Shown here piece by piece: positions 48,104 through 61,819 of a stretch of DNA of 64,000 nt. A model generated the notes under the pieces. It saw only the letters and a list, made by a program, of their open reading frames with translations. It was not told the origin of the DNA and ran no database searches. Origin of the DNA: Struthidea cinerea. Lineage: Eukaryota; Chordata; Aves; Passeriformes; Corcoracidae. The position numbers and the translations under genes are program-made. The first letter of the stretch is position 1; each line of letters begins with the position of its first letter. The stretch covers positions 1,115,147 through 1,179,146 of the forward strand of contig VZTI01000691.1 of assembly GCA_013397865.1 (NCBI GenBank), in the 5' to 3' direction.

Positions 48104-50359
48104 CTGAAATAAAAAGATTAAATTTAATTATGAAATAGATTTATTAATAGATCTATATGTCTTTGAATTAGTTTTGTACTGCTCCTTTCACTAGATGTTT
48201 TAAGGTGGGGCTGACTTTAGAACAGAACACTGAAGAAAGTATCATCCCAGGGTAGCGTGGGTGAATCTTGCTGCTAGTTGAAAAGACTGGAAGGAAATTT
48301 TATTACGCACATTGTATTATTTCATCAGGTTAATGACACTATAATCAGTTTTACAGTTAAAAAACCCCATTTTTCCATGTTTCATGCCTCAGTTTCAAAA
48401 CTGGAGGTAATATGTGAGAACATAAAAGTTGGAAAGACGTTCTGCCACCACTGAAGGCAAAAGCTCAATTTCAGGGCTGGGTACCTGGCTGTGTAGGGAC
48501 ATGATACTGAGTTACTGTCCACAAGAAGTAGGACACTTACCTTCCTAGACAATACACAAAGAAATATGAAGATGAACATCCCCTGGAATGCATTGAAGAT
48601 TGTAAAAAGATAGGCAGTAACCACGGATCCCTGGACCACATGGAGGACCCCGAAAATCCAGGTAGCTCCAAGGAGGAACAGGAGAGCAAGGGCACCTCGG
48701 GCACAGGATCTAGACAGGAATAAAACGTTGTGAACAACATGCAGGCACATGCTATTACCCTTTCTTCTCCTCTTTGGGTGATGAATGCTGCCTTGGAAAT
48801 TTTTTCAGAGCTGCAAAGGCCTGAGAAGTGCAAATGCAGGGGCTGCTCTTCAGGGTGTGCTGTAGCACTGTAGCATGAACAAACTCACATAATCACTTTT
48901 TAAGAGCAAAGGAGTAAAACTGGAGGGCCTTAAACCGCTGGCTTCTTTAATCTTCAGATATGTTTTCTCTGGTGTACTGCAGCACCATATGATTTGATTT
49001 AAATCTACTGTTAGTGTAATTCCCCAAGGAAAACATATGTCTGTTATGAAGCATTCCCCCACTTTTCCTCCTCCCCCTTATCTTCCTCAAAAAAATAACC
49101 CAGAAAAATGTTCAGTATGCTCTTAGGTCAGTGCATGTGCATGACATCAAAGGATTCCCAGTCTGCCTCTCAGGTTCACTGCAGAGGACGGTGCCAGTTG
49201 TAAAATCAGACTCTTTTTAAAAATTCTTTTAAAAAACCCCAAGAAATTGTTTTTAGAACACAAGTACTCTCAAATAGTTCCTGGGTCAGCATATTGATGC
49301 CCTAAAATTGTAGGAATTGATGGGCTAAAATTTTTTTTCCAAGATGCTGTAGAGCACTGTTCGCAGGCTTGAGCAAATTACAGCATGATGTCTTGGAAAT
49401 GAAGCCACTGATTACTTTCTTATTCATTCTCAGCTCAGTCATTGCAGGACTTCCTTTGAACAGCAGAAATTTTTAGTACTGTTCCCCTGAAAATGAATAA
49501 TTTTCTACTTCATTAGAAACAGGTCGCCACATGAAGCTATGAAAGGTGAGGAATAAGAGAAAGTAATCAATCAAACAATTGCTAAATCCTAACTATAAAT
49601 CTAGTGCAATGCATTGAAACTGCAGGAGTGTTCCTAAGCAACACAAACAGTAAGTTGTTTTCAATGTTCCCTGTAGTACACTTCAGCTTTTCCTGCACAA
49701 ACGGTTTTCAAGGTCCCTATAAATCAGTTTTAAAGAGAGTGAGTTGATGGAAAAATCATAGCAGCATGCAAAGTAAAATCCTGGAGAGAATCCGCTCCAT
49801 CCCCCCAGTGCCCAGAAGCACAAAGTCCTACTGCCGACTTTTCCCAAGCAACATGAATGGCTCCAAGCTCTTATCACTGAATTGTTACTTCAAGGCAAAT
49901 ATTTTGGTCCCATTTCAGGCATAAGTTCTGAAATCTGTTTTGGCTTGCATAGAAGCTGTGGAAAATACTTAAGAAAAAAGGACAATTTCTTCTTTAACTT
50001 TGCCATCAGCCTTTACCCACTGGTTGATGTGGCCCTCTTGTTTTCCTTGTACACCTCTCACACGCACCCCAGCATACAAGGTATTGCTCAGTGGGGATAA
50101 TGATTGCAACATTTATGTCCAAATATATATAAAGGTAATAACAGAAAAAAATATTTATTTTTCTACAAATCTCAGGAGATTAAACGGTTGTTTTGGAATA
50201 CTCACTATCATCTCTGTTGGTATTTAAACCTACAGAAGGTAGAATAGTTATTGAATGGCAAACTTACCTTATATTTTCATAACAACTGACTTCTGGCTTT
50301 AACATTGCAGTGTGTCGAAATACTTTATAAATAATCACTCCAAAAGCCAACAAATTAAC
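48041..50359 (-). CDS. ADGRL4: ADGRL4 (ELTD1), last three coding exons
   Basis: ADGRL4 is an endothelial adhesion G-protein-coupled receptor of the latrophilin family. Three minus-strand exons, 50359-50268, 48709-48541 and 48103-48041, join in frame and encode the C-terminal 107 residues: end of TM5 and intracellular loop 3, then TM6 (GALALLFLLGATWIFGVLHV), TM7 (VVTAYLFTIFNAFQGMFIFI) and the tail EEYYRLFKNVPCCFGCLR followed by a TAA stop. The tail is essentially identical to the mammalian protein as I recall it. The rest of the gene (signal peptide, EGF repeats, GAIN domain, TM1-4) lies beyond base 64000. No defects are seen. Confidence 0.95.
48104..48540 (-). other. ADGRL4 last intron
   Basis: A 437-bp intron between consensus sites. 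Nothing else is seen in it. Confidence 0.85.
48541..48709 (-). CDS. ADGRL4: ADGRL4 penultimate coding exon (TM6 and TM7)
   Basis: This 169-nt exon has one base completing Arg, then 56 codons starting SCARGALALLF and ending FLCVLSRK. The TWIFG motif in TM6 and the NAFQGMFIF motif in TM7 are adhesion-GPCR hallmarks. The acceptor is TGTCTAG; the donor is GTAAGT. Confidence 0.96.
48710..50267 (-). other. ADGRL4 second-to-last intron
   Basis: A 1,558-bp intron with no repeat or other feature that I recognise. Confidence 0.85.
50268..50359 (-). CDS. ADGRL4: ADGRL4 third-to-last coding exon (TM5 end, loop 3)
   Basis: This 92-nt exon has 30 codons plus two bases: VNLLAFGVIIYKVFRHTAML then KPEVSCYENI. 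The acceptor is a run of C followed by AG; the donor is GTAAGT. It starts in phase 0, so the preceding exon should end on a whole codon. Confidence 0.94.
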
Positions 50360-50690
50360 CTGGGGGGAGAAAAGAAAGAAACTTTTAGTTACAACCAGGA
50401 TACTTTCGAATGCCAATGACTGTTAAACATTTAAATCAAACAAGGCAGATAAAGTTTCTGTGTATCTGAAACCTACAGAATCCCATGCCAGGAGGGGAAA
50501 ACACCCCACCCTGTTCTGTTTCACTGCTATTAAAAAAATATGAGCCCTGAAATAAACATTGATCAAACAGGGATGTAACCCTACCTTATCTCAACAGTAT
50601 CACTACCAACAGTCTGCAAATGTTTATTGATTTTATCGGTAAATCTCTTCGATTTCCTGCTGAGATTATTTTTCCTAACTAAAGATGAAG

Positions 50691-50778
50691 GAACAGAAAG
50701 GAAAGGAACGGAAAAGGAAAGGGAAAGGGAAAGGGAAAGGGAAAGGAAAATAATTAAAAAAAAAGGAAAGGGAAATGG
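50691..50778. repeat. (GGGAAA)n purine tract in an ADGRL4 intron
   Basis: Imperfect GGAAA units lead into about five perfect GGGAAA hexamers and then an A-rich and GGAAA-rich tail. The plus strand is almost pure purine for nearly 90 bases. Confidence 0.85.
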
Positions 50779-53700
50779 AGAAACTCCCAAAAAACTCTCT
50801 ACCCTATGGGTTTTCTATTGTACTGTATCATGTTGATCTTGAAATATGTGTCTTTTGTTGCTGAATAACATTAATAACATCACACATTCTGAGGACTTTG
50901 GGGTGCGAAAACTTTCAAGTGACACAAAAATCTTAGAGGTTTACACAAATAATTAAAAAAAATCTAGCTTCTGTTGAGTCTCCTTGCTGCGTACTCTTTT
51001 ATATGTTGTGTTTTTTAAATAAATAATTAATTTTGGTATTTTTTTCTTTGATTTTTGTAAAATGGCCTTGCTTTATTTGAGTTTAAAACAAAGAAAAGCA
51101 ACTAAAAGAAGCAGTTTTGCAAATGATGCTCAATTGTGGTTCTGATCCTCTCTTTACTTGGCTAGGCTTCACTGATCTTTCATTTAAATTTATACTGCAT
51201 TCCTTTAAAAATGTGGATAGTTGCTTTCTTACTTTGCAGCATTTAACATCAGCATCTATTTAAAATGTTATTAAATGAACTAAATTTTAGCTCTGTGTCA
51301 TTCAGGTACTATTTGTAAATCTTTGGTTATGATTCCTTGGTCAGTTCCTGTGGGCTTCCAGCTGTAGAATGAATAGAATTAATGCTTTCCCCAAGTTGTT
51401 TCTCCAGAAAGACTGTATGGATTCCCCCCTGCTTCTTTTTATTTAAGAAGACCAAACCAAACCCAAAATCCAAACCAAACAAAAAAAAAATCTCTGAAAT
51501 GAAAACCAATCTGTTGGAGCACAGCATCACTTGAAAAGGAATAATTTTCATTTGTTAACCCTCATTAGGTATGTCCTTAGAACATTTTTGTTGTGTCGAG
51601 GGGGGAGTATCTGATATTAAAGCAGGCTCTGCTTTAATTAGCTGCATGCTCATAGTTTAATGCAGCATAATATATTTACAATTTGATAAGGACAGGAGAT
51701 AGAGCTGATTAGCAGTTTAGGGAATTAAACCTTCATTGAATACCTTGTTCTAGTGCTGATCGTGAGAGCTATTCTGAAGCTCCTTATATTTAAAATTGTA
51801 ATTTGTGATATCTCCTAAACCAGCAATTTTTCAAAGTTAATTATAAGTCAGTCAGCAGTTGTGGATAATTATATGCAGACTTACTTTTTGTCTTATATTT
51901 GTAGGTGAATAATATATCAAATAAATTCGTACACACACTTTAATCCACATAATCCACCTAATGTACTTATTAATTTGAAAAAGGTAGCGGGAAATGTGAT
52001 CAAAGTACCGTGAGCATGGAGAACACACTGCTACTTCTTCAGAAACTGAATTGGAGATGGCAGCACAAACCACGCAGCCAACCTTCCTCTGTGCCAGCCC
52101 CTCAGCAGCATCACTAGTGTCAGTGAGCACCTTCCTATTGCCAGAAACAGGTTCTGTGAGAAGCTCAACCCCCCCTTACTCACATAATCAGCTGCAGAAC
52201 TGGCAAAGTTTTGCTGAGCAAGGATGGGGCGGGCAGCAGGCTCCATTTCTCCTTGTCCCAGTGGGGCTCCTTTACACAAATACTATTTGCACTGTCCATT
52301 GCTCAGGGTAATAGGATTTGGCCTTCTGCATTAAAGTAATACCCATTAACTATGATCTTTTCATTCACCAACCCATTCTAATGGGAATAATCTGTATGTA
52401 TCAGGGGAATGGGAGAGGTTAACACCGGCTTCTCGGAGTAAGCTGCCAGAACACAATTATTGTACAATATGTCTCAGGTAGCCTCACAGGAGGTAGTGTT
52501 ACAGGGTAATGAGGGTGAACTTAACGTCTGAAACACCCAGTCATTTCCAAGATTTATGAAAGTCTTAAGTCAGTCTTTGCCCCATTTTGAAGCAGTCCAT
52601 TAATAAAAAAATTTCTATAGCGAAGTGAAAGTGCATAGACAGGCTTTAGACAATGCTTCAATTAAAGTTAGGAGCCTCTGGAACTGCATTTTGTCCTTTG
52701 AAGGGGATGAAATGGATAAAAACAAAGTAGTAGTAACTATCCTGTGACATGGAAGTGAAGCAAAACTTGCAGGAAAACAACAGCATGAATTAATGGGTAA
52801 ATCCAGAAAAAAAAACAGCTAATGTAAACAATGTGTCAAGTGTGGCCTTTGGAGAAAAATGCTAATCTGAAAGGAAACCCAAAAGGTATCCTAAAATTAA
52901 TGCATTCTGCTTCAACCTGATATGCTGCATGTTCTTTGCTATGAACATACCAATGGCCTCAGTTATTTCTGGGAAATGTAAAGTAAAAAGTTCGTGTTGG
53001 ATGGCAGGACTGAGTTAGGAACACTAATAAATTGGACTTATTAGGACTAAAGAGGAAATAGAACTGATATCCCCAAAGAGCCATATGTGTTCCAGCAAAT
53101 GGTATGGCAAGTCAAATCACTTAAAATGCCTGGCCAAAGATACAAGCATTTAAGACATTTGAATTTGTATCCAAAACTGAGTTTCAAATGAGCAGAAATG
53201 GAAGTAGTAGGCTGTAAAAGTAATCTAAAATATAGATGTACACAAGAAATCCTGGATCAAACAGAGGGGCTTCTGAATGAGAGACACTGAACCATCTAAA
53301 AAGTTTCAACAGGTACTTACAGCCAAATATTGTTTTATACTTGTTTCAGTTGTAATCATGTGTTTTCATTTTGGTAATTAAACCACGGTCTTAAGATCTT
53401 GTTGAATAAACCCTCAATGATATTATAATTAAGTCTGCCTTAAGGTGACAGGCAAGGTGAATGAGAATGAAATGGCAAACATAAGGCATGCTGTCTCCGG
53501 AGAGGGAGCAAGCTGGAGCAGAGCAGGATGTGCAGGCAGCTGTGAAGCCGAGCTCAGGACAGGCTCTGCACAGGGCTGGGAAGGGCCAGCCTGGGGACGA
53601 GTTACCTGAATAATGAGCAGAGTTACACTGCAGCTTGGGGCAAACCCAGAGCGTGAAATGCTGTGGCATGGCCACAGTTTTATCAAGTGAATAACGATGT

Positions 53701-54088
53701 TACAGTGTGACACGGCAAGTTCTGGTGCCTTTGTTTTCAGTGCTATTACATGGCTGAGCAGTCAGAGAAACTGCTGCATGTCCTGAGAGGGGCTTCTCGG
53801 CAAGTCTAATAGACTAGAGGGGAATTGCATTGATTCCAAGCCCTGAGCTGAATAATTTTTTGTATTTTATTTATTTAAGAAACCACCCTAAACTGCTGTT
53901 GGGCAAACATTGCACTCAGTCCTTACCATTTTACAAAGGAAGCCTCTGACTTTCTCCCCACCAGCCCAATTCTCTGAAGTGCTGAGCATCCTCAACCCTG
54001 CCTCCTCTGCAATTCAGTGGGAATCATGTTTCACTCATCATTGCTCAGGTGCACTACAGGACTAATTTTAATAATTAATCTATTCCTT

Positions 54089-54102
54089 TTTTTTTTTTTT
54101 AA
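54089..54102. repeat. Poly-T run
   Basis: A homopolymer of about 14 T. Its neighbours show no LINE or SINE body, so its origin is unclear. Confidence 0.6.
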
Positions 54103-57100
54103 GTGGTTAATCAAAGTCAAGGACTGATACAGAAAAAGCCTCCACTCACAACATCTTCAGGGAATCAAGTCTGCTTAAAGATATTTGTAAAAGTATTTTT
54201 AGCCTTCTTAAATTCTTGAAACGTTGTAGTATATTTATGAACAAATGAAAAACTTAAAATATATCTCTGTGAAATAGACATTGAATAAGAGCAATTATTA
54301 GGATGCCATGAAATCAGGACTCTGCAGATATGGGCAACTACATTTATGTAGCTGTATAACCCTGGATAATCTCTGAGGAGACACATGAGCTGGATTTTAT
54401 TGTACGCCCGAGATGGAGTTAAAGGAAGGATGGTGAGTGTTTGGTACATCTCTCTCTGGGAGATCACATATGAAAAGGGTCAGAAGGATTTAAGGTTTTG
54501 GAGTGGCTTCTGGCCCCGTTAAGCCAATATGCAGAACTCCAGTTAAATAGTAAAACTCCCACTGCCACCAGCATTGTCGAAGCTTTATCACTACACACCA
54601 CAGAGAATGGCAGTCCCAAGGGATTCACAGGCAACAGTGGACACTGCTGCAGGTTTTGCTCTACAGATTAGCGCTTAGATGTGTCATGGATGCATACTGT
54701 GGTGTAGAGCAGGACAGTGAAATTTTCCTGCAACTGTTTTAGGGATCTCCATGGTACAGCTCTCCTGTTCAGAATTGTGGTGTTGGTGGGTTAGGTCCAG
54801 CAGGCACACAAGGAAGAGTTCAGAGCTATCTGGAGTGATACAAGTCCTAGGACCAGGTCTGACCCACAGCATTGCTCTGGATAATTTCCTCTTGTAGGAG
54901 AGAAAAAGTAATTGAGAATTCAGAGAAATTTCCTGGTGCTCTCCTAATCATCTTGTCAACAATAAGGCGGCTTTGCCAAAGGAATTAGCCTGGGGAGCTC
55001 TGTACAATCAGTCATATGTATTTTAGAATAAGATGGGAAAATCAGCGTATGGATTTAAGCTACCTCCACTTACATCTCAGATGGCTCTGGAAATCTGTTT
55101 GCAGATTTGCATCCCTCCCTCTCTGTCCCTACTGCCATGGCTACCTGAACAGGTGCTTCTGCAAGGAAGGAAAGCTGGGCGTGGGCAGAGCAAGACACTG
55201 CTGCTCTGGCTTCTGCTCCTCTCAGGTCTGGGACTGCCCCCGCAGAGAGCACTGAAGAACAATCTCATCTATTGTCTAAACTAATTACAAACTTCTCTGA
55301 TGATTGCTAACTGTATTTTGGAAAGTAAGTAATAATATAAAAATGAGCATGTAGGTCCTAAAATCCTAAGTGTTCCAGGCTACTGGAGCTCTGCTAATAG
55401 CACAATGCCTAACAACTGCTATATTTAAAATAGGACCTTAATTCCAGTCTTAAATGTGCGTATTTTACATACAAGAGTAACATAGTGTTCTGCCCTCAAG
55501 TAAATATGATGTTACTGCTTCACACTGCATGGAACTCCCTCTGTGTAGATACAGAATGATAGTTATTGTTAGTTGAACACTGAATAGGATGAACTACACA
55601 AAATTTAATAAAACTTGCAAATAAAAATATTTGCACTCATGTTGAAGAGGTATAATTTCTTTCATAATTAATTACAATTAAATTGTAAGACACTGAGTGA
55701 AGTGATCTATCATCATTTTGCCCCATCAAGATAGCTGACAGCTGTCAAATTTGACAACTAAGACATCTTTTTTCCTTCTCCCCCCCGCCTCCCCCACCTT
55801 TTTTAAAGCAACACAAAGAGCACTTGAAAGCTCAGAGGGGAATGGTCTGTCTTTCATGGTGGTAGCTCAGTTAGCACCTGGACTTCTGGTGAACTGAAAT
55901 GGATCAAGACAGGGCATTCAAAAAAATTTTGTCTAATATTTTTTTCTCAAAAAATGTCAGTTCATTAGCACTAAAAGACATTTACTGTTTTAGACTATGT
56001 TTTCACCAGGAAACACTTCCTGACTAGGATAGTTTTTCTGAATAAAACCAGAAAGGATGCTCCTGAACAATGAAAATCCCTGTGGACAGTGCATTTGTAT
56101 AGGATGTTGGAGACATGGGGCACAATTTTGCTTTACTTAATATTCAGACTAGGCTATGACCCTTGGTTTCTCCAGGCTCTGTACCAGTTATTCACTGCTA
56201 CTGCTGGATCTATTCCATGCCATATAAATAATTAAATATTCACTGGAGCAGAGAGACCTGGATTTCCCTCACCCCCCAGTTTCTCATCCAGGAATTATCT
56301 AAAGACAGTTTTGTTTTTTAAACACTGCTGTAATTGTTTAATACAAGACTGAGGTTTTGAGGCTATTTCCAATGCACATTATTTATAGAATGATAAAGGA
56401 ATTGGTAATTTCATGTAGGATATCTTTGTGTAAAAGATACACCCCAGCTTTTCAAAAGTTATTAAAACATTTCAAATACCAGCCTTTAAAGGCTGTCTAG
56501 TGTTACAAAGAAGAGAAGGTATAAGAAAGAGGCAGCTAATTCTAAAGACTCAGACATACTAGTTCTGATTCAGTCTGAGCACTTTACATTTAAACTTCAA
56601 AAATGAAACCCCCAAATCATTCCCTTTTCCTTTCTTAGTCTCTGTCTCAATAATTGATGAAACCATCTATATGCTGATGTCAGATCTCACAAAAAAGAAT
56701 GAGAAAATTTCTCCTGCTGCTCTCTTAGGCATATACTTGAATTTTTTACATATATCATATTGAATTTGGCTCTTTCAAAAAATGTCTGAAGTTCAGAGCA
56801 GCTGTATCTGTATCAGTCTGTACAATGACCCTCATTATGAGCGTTTGAATTAATGAGCTTGTGATGGTCTGAGTTCTGCCACAGAGAGCAATACATTTCT
56901 ATCTTTCTGGCTGGATGGCTAATGGCTGGGTAAAATGACAACATTCAGTGGGTCATCATTATTTCAGTCAGGGGAGAACGGAATTAAGCTATTAACAATA
57001 CAACAGTTTAAGCTTCAAAATGAAAATGTATGCTATATTAATTGCATAAAATTGGACACAAGCTGGCAGTCAAACAGTCAGGGTTTGTCTCCTGACTGAT

Positions 57101-59642
57101 TTATCTCATTACCATGTCCCCAGTGAATATATCTTCTCGAATGCTTTAAGTATACAACAGCAGTCTTATCTGGGAGTAGGAAATGGAACAAAAACATTAA
57201 TGAACCCCCTTTAGGCTGTATTTTTGGGAAATATTTTCAATTATTCAGGGGTAGAATCTTATAGTTCTAAGATTTTAATGATTTCCCTTGTCTTAAAAGT
57301 TAAAACACAGCCAAATGAGTTTATTTCAAATCCTGACTCAGGAAATAAAAAATGTTCACATAGGATTGCTTTTTATTTATGAGTACTTCAAAGTTTTCCT
57401 TTGCATACTTCAAGCTATAGATTTAGACTCAATTAAGTGTTTCCTTTATATTTTTAGAACACTTATAAGAAGATGTAAAAAAATAAATAAATGGGGTTTC
57501 TATGCTTTTCATCAGGGTAAACAGCTTTGCAGACTTGTGGATTCAGTGTTATTTCTTATTGGATTGCAAAACGAAACACATTATTTACCCTCAGTTCTGC
57601 AGCCAAGGGCAGGAGGGATGAACCAATAGATCTGCACCTGACCTCAGCCAGAATTATTAGCCCAGTTAGATCCAGTGGTAGGACTGGGTTCTATTCTGCT
57701 TGTGGTGTAAATAACTACTAGGTTTACTCTTCTCCTTTTCCAAGAAGCTTTTGAGAAGGCGTATTGTCTGGTGTGTTGGGAGTGACATAAATCAGGCTGT
57801 TTAATGAACGGATTCAAGGTGCATCAAAAAGTTCAGACTACACATTGCTCCTATCCTATGGTTTCTTTGCATAGATGGAAACCTTTCTTAGGCTGCATCT
57901 GGAGCCTTATGCAGGAGTCCTGCAGAAGGAGTTTTGCATGGCAAAGAGGAGAGAAGTAGTTGAATATTATCTTTTAGCACAACTAGCTTCAGTGAATGGA
58001 TGAGCTACCGGGAAGGAGAAAGTATCAGGGGCATGATTGAGATGTCAAGTCTGAGAACAAGCTGTATTTGCCATTTTGAAAGTGTGAATATTTGGCAGAA
58101 AGCTATCCATACCCTCCACAATTTGTTGGCCTTTTGCTTTTTCAGAAATATCCACAATTCTGCTGTGGATGTGGTCACAAAATCCCATGGTGTGATTTAT
58201 TCAAAACCAGAAAAGCTTCTTTCAGTGACCAAGTGAGATTTCCAAGCAGAGTATTCCCATGCAATGACTATTGTGAATTTAAATTTGCCTCTCTAAATGC
58301 CTGTCAGGGATGAATCAAAAGGGCAGTAGAATAGTGGAAGAAAATCTGATTTGAGTGAGAAAATATGTCATGTGGATGAAGTCACTATGTAAGTGCTAAG
58401 AAAGTCCAAAAGACATCATCAGTCCCCGTTAACTATCTCAAGCAAACCTATGTTGTCCTTTCAATGAACAATTTAGGGTAAGCATATATGTTTATAGTAA
58501 TTGTGCTTAAAACAAGGAAATGTACAGAATCACCAAGAAGATACTAAACAATTAAAAAACGCTAAAAATAAAAAACAACAAACCCAAACTATTTCAGTCA
58601 GTTGTGTGGCTTTCCTGAAGAAAACATCCATAGTAGCTGAGTATACATGGATCCATTAAAAGAATGGGCACATTCTTTTATTTATTTTAATTTCTTCCTA
58701 GAATTGGAGGAGGATGTGTGAGACATTAATCTGCACTGAGCTGTGGAACACCTCAGGAAGTCTGCACAGCCAGCTGGCACCTGCAGGTGCTCTCCCCTTT
58801 TCCCGTGGCATCCACCTGTGCTCCCTCACCTACTGTGTCTGCTTGGTTCACTCCGGGTGACAGAGGACATGCTTGAGTTTCAAGTCTAATGTCCTTTCAG
58901 TGACTGAAAGGGAGAACTTAATATACTTTTTCTTACAGAACTACTAAGTTAATTTTTTGGAAAAACACTTCTATTTGGAACATCCTTCAAGGACCCTTCA
59001 GCCTTATGTGATGAATTTGTTACTATGCAATAACATAGGATCAAGTAATTTTCACGTGGTAGACTAATGGCCACACCATCTTTTTTCTAAGTATTTCCAG
59101 GGACCTTAGAATTGGGGCTTTAATGGCAGAAAAAAGGAAGATAAAACTTTCATTCATGTGAAAGCTCTGGTCTTGCTGAGAAATTGCATCCGTTGAGTAT
59201 GGCAATATGGTAGCTGTGGCTTGGAGATTTAAGATGATCCTGTCCACTGAACAGGGCAAGTGCTTTGTGACTCAGTTATTATTTAGCACAGCAGGTATTA
59301 TTGTTGCTGAACAGCACTGTGGTTTGAACTAATCTGTTTCAAGCCAAGTGCAGACTCAGTCTTTAATGCTGCTATATAATTAATTCTCTCCACTTTATCC
59401 ATTATGGCATAAGAAATGCCATGGAGACACCTTTAACTGAAGCCACAGAGGGGCCAATGAAAAGGGGACTATTACTCTTTAATAAAGAATAATAAAGGCA
59501 TTTCTAGTCCCTGTAGGAATTTATTTCCACTAAAAAGGCAGACTGAGGAATAGCAGTAGATATAAAAAAATGTTTAAAACAACTATTTTCTGAAAAACAT
59601 GCAGTAAACAGTAGAGTATATCTCTCACATGTATCTAAGAAA

Positions 59643-59675
59643 TATAACTAAGCATTTATCAAATGCTTAGTTATA
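59643..59675. repeat. Perfect 15-bp inverted repeat with 3-base loop
   Basis: TATAACTAAGCATTT, loop ATC, then AAATGCTTAGTTATA. All 15 base pairs match. It lies inside the large ADGRL4 intron and is too short for a standard microRNA precursor. Confidence 0.9.
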
Positions 59676-59930
59676 AAAAACCCACAGAATTTTTCAAAGC
59701 GTAAATATTCACTAAAAAATGTGAGATGGTGCTATGTTTTGTTGTGGTGGAAGTCAGAGGTCAAGCAATCTTTTTATAATAATTCTTGGAATATCAAGAA
59801 ATGTCAGGAATACTGAACATGCAATCTTTCACTGAAGAGCAGAGATAATAAAGTGAGGAAGCCCAAAGAGGCAGTGGACTTGACACCAGTGTGATGTGAT
59901 TCGCCTCAGAGGGGCTGTTTTTTTCTTTTT

Positions 59931-59948
59931 CTTTTTTTTTTTTTTTTC
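59931..59948. repeat. Poly-T tract
   Basis: A T-rich run with a single interruption, in the ADGRL4 intron. Confidence 0.6.
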
Positions 59949-60210
59949 ATTTTTATTTTTGAATGATAACAATGGTCTGTCAGACCATGTTCTTTATTGA
60001 AGCTTGGGAAAATGTAGTATCTTAGATTCTTTGAATATTTATTTTTTTTAATAAGAAAGATGTTCAGTTTGAATAGCCTAGATTAAGTACATGAAATTTG
60101 TGAATATATGAGAAAACAGCAGAGTAATGGATTTGCCAAGAAATTTTTCTGCATTGATTGCAGCAGTATTACCAATCCTGAACCAACCTAAATGTATAGA
60201 ACTGAATAAG

Positions 60211-60360
60211 TACTAGAGCTGTCCATTAAGATTTGATAAATGCACTAGTCCATTAATTTTACCTTTTTTTGTTGAATAAATTATTTGACAAATAATGGTA
60301 AAATTCATCAAATAAATTATCTGATTAATGTATTTTTTAAGTAATCGACTAGCTCTAATG
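60211..60360. repeat. Imperfect inverted repeat, MITE-like
   Basis: The left arm TACTAGAGCTGTCCATTAAG and the reverse complement of the right end (CATTAGAGCTAGTCGATTAC) resemble each other. An inner pair AATTTTACC / GGTAAAATT flanks the centre. The arms are about 60 bp and have drifted. The shape suits a decayed non-autonomous DNA transposon, but no family is assigned. Confidence 0.4.
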
Positions 60361-61708
60361 AATATGCAGGCGGTTCCTTAATGAAAAGCATTACTCTACT
60401 GTTAGCCTGCTTTCATCACTCATATGTCACTTTTTTGCAACTGCAATCTGTATATTTTATTCATTTACCCATTCATTTACACAAGAAAGGTTCAAAACAG
60501 AATGGTTAATCAATCACTGAAGTTCTTAGAATATTTTTGCTTTACAGTTGATTATCCATTACATTTTTTATAAAGGGCTCGGATTTTCTGGGGACGCTGC
60601 TCCCAAGAATTATTCTTGGCTTGCATGTTCCAAGTCAAGTGCACAAGAATGCTCTGAAAATTGCAGGGTTTGTGTTTAAGCCATTTTTATAGTTGTAAAC
60701 ACTACAATTACCAATTGTTTCAAGAAACGGGAACTTGAAGCCAAGCCAGACACCTTCAATGTCCCTAAAAACATTCATTAGAAGAGTAAAACAAGGAATA
60801 GCGTACAGGAGCTACCTCCTCACTGCATGGCACTGGGATGTTTGGATAAAAGCCACAGAGAGGATTATCTGGATGATGTTCAATTTTGGAAATGTTCCAA
60901 CCTCAAAGAGCAAGTTTGTATTTTGTTATTATGGAGGTGATCTCAACAAATGATACTGATAGATTTACACTGTCAAATGGCAAATTGCACCTATTAATGT
61001 TACAACACGTCACACTTCTGAGTCCTGGTTCCTCACAGAGGTGTGCCAATTTATTGTGGCAGTGATAGTAGGTACAACAGTCAAGTCTGCATGACTCTGT
61101 CGATACTGTAAAAGTACAAATCATGTTTTCATGGATGACTTTGAACGTGCTGCACAAAGCTCAGCTGAAGAGATTTGATGGGAGAACATTGTGGCAGACA
61201 GGTATACTAGAAGGGTTGGCTGTAGCTGCACTTGGAGTAGCAGTGCTTCTTTTCCAAATTTTCCTTTTAATGTCTCATACACTTTCATAACTGCAGTGTT
61301 AATAGCCTTTAGCTAACCCTTCCAGACATCATTTCTACTCCCAATTGGATAACTAATATATAGCTGGCCCTCAAAATATGTACAAGTGGAAGGACTTGTG
61401 CTGTGTACACAGAGTTTAAAAGATGAAGTTTCCAAAAACACCAGGGATGCAGAATAAAGCCCTTATATGGGTCGGCTCCCACTCAAAAAGCTATGATGCC
61501 AGAGGTGGGGAAAGCCATGCCAAAATCCTCTACAATGGGAAGGGGTTTGTTATTGACTGATGTTACATACTAATCAAAACTGCAGCCACGTCACCCTGGA
61601 GGCAAATAGTCATTTCAATTCTACACACTTATTACAGGGAGATTATTATTGTAAGACTGTATTACAATAGAAAAGAAAGCCTTCTAGGGTTTCTTTTTAT
61701 TCTGTTCA

Positions 61709-61724
61709 CCCCCCCCCCCCCCCC
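61709..61724. repeat. Poly-C run of 16
   Basis: Sixteen consecutive C on the plus strand (G on the other), just before the assembly gap. Such runs form four-stranded structures and often stop sequencing. Confidence 0.9.
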
Positions 61725-61743
61725 TCTTTTCTCATTTTTTTTC

Positions 61744-61819
61744 NNNNNNNNNNNNNNNNNNNNNNNNNNNNNNNNNNNNNNNNNNNNNNNNNNNNNNNNN
61801 NNNNNNNNNNNNNNNNNNN
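61744..61819. other. Assembly gap (76 N)
   Basis: 76 unspecified bases in the ADGRL4 intron. The true size of the missing sequence is unknown. Confidence 0.99.

Noticed and set aside
48382..48750. Open frame of 122 codons around the ADGRL4 TM6-TM7 exon
   Set aside because: Only 48709-48541 is exon; the remainder reads through the acceptor and donor into introns.
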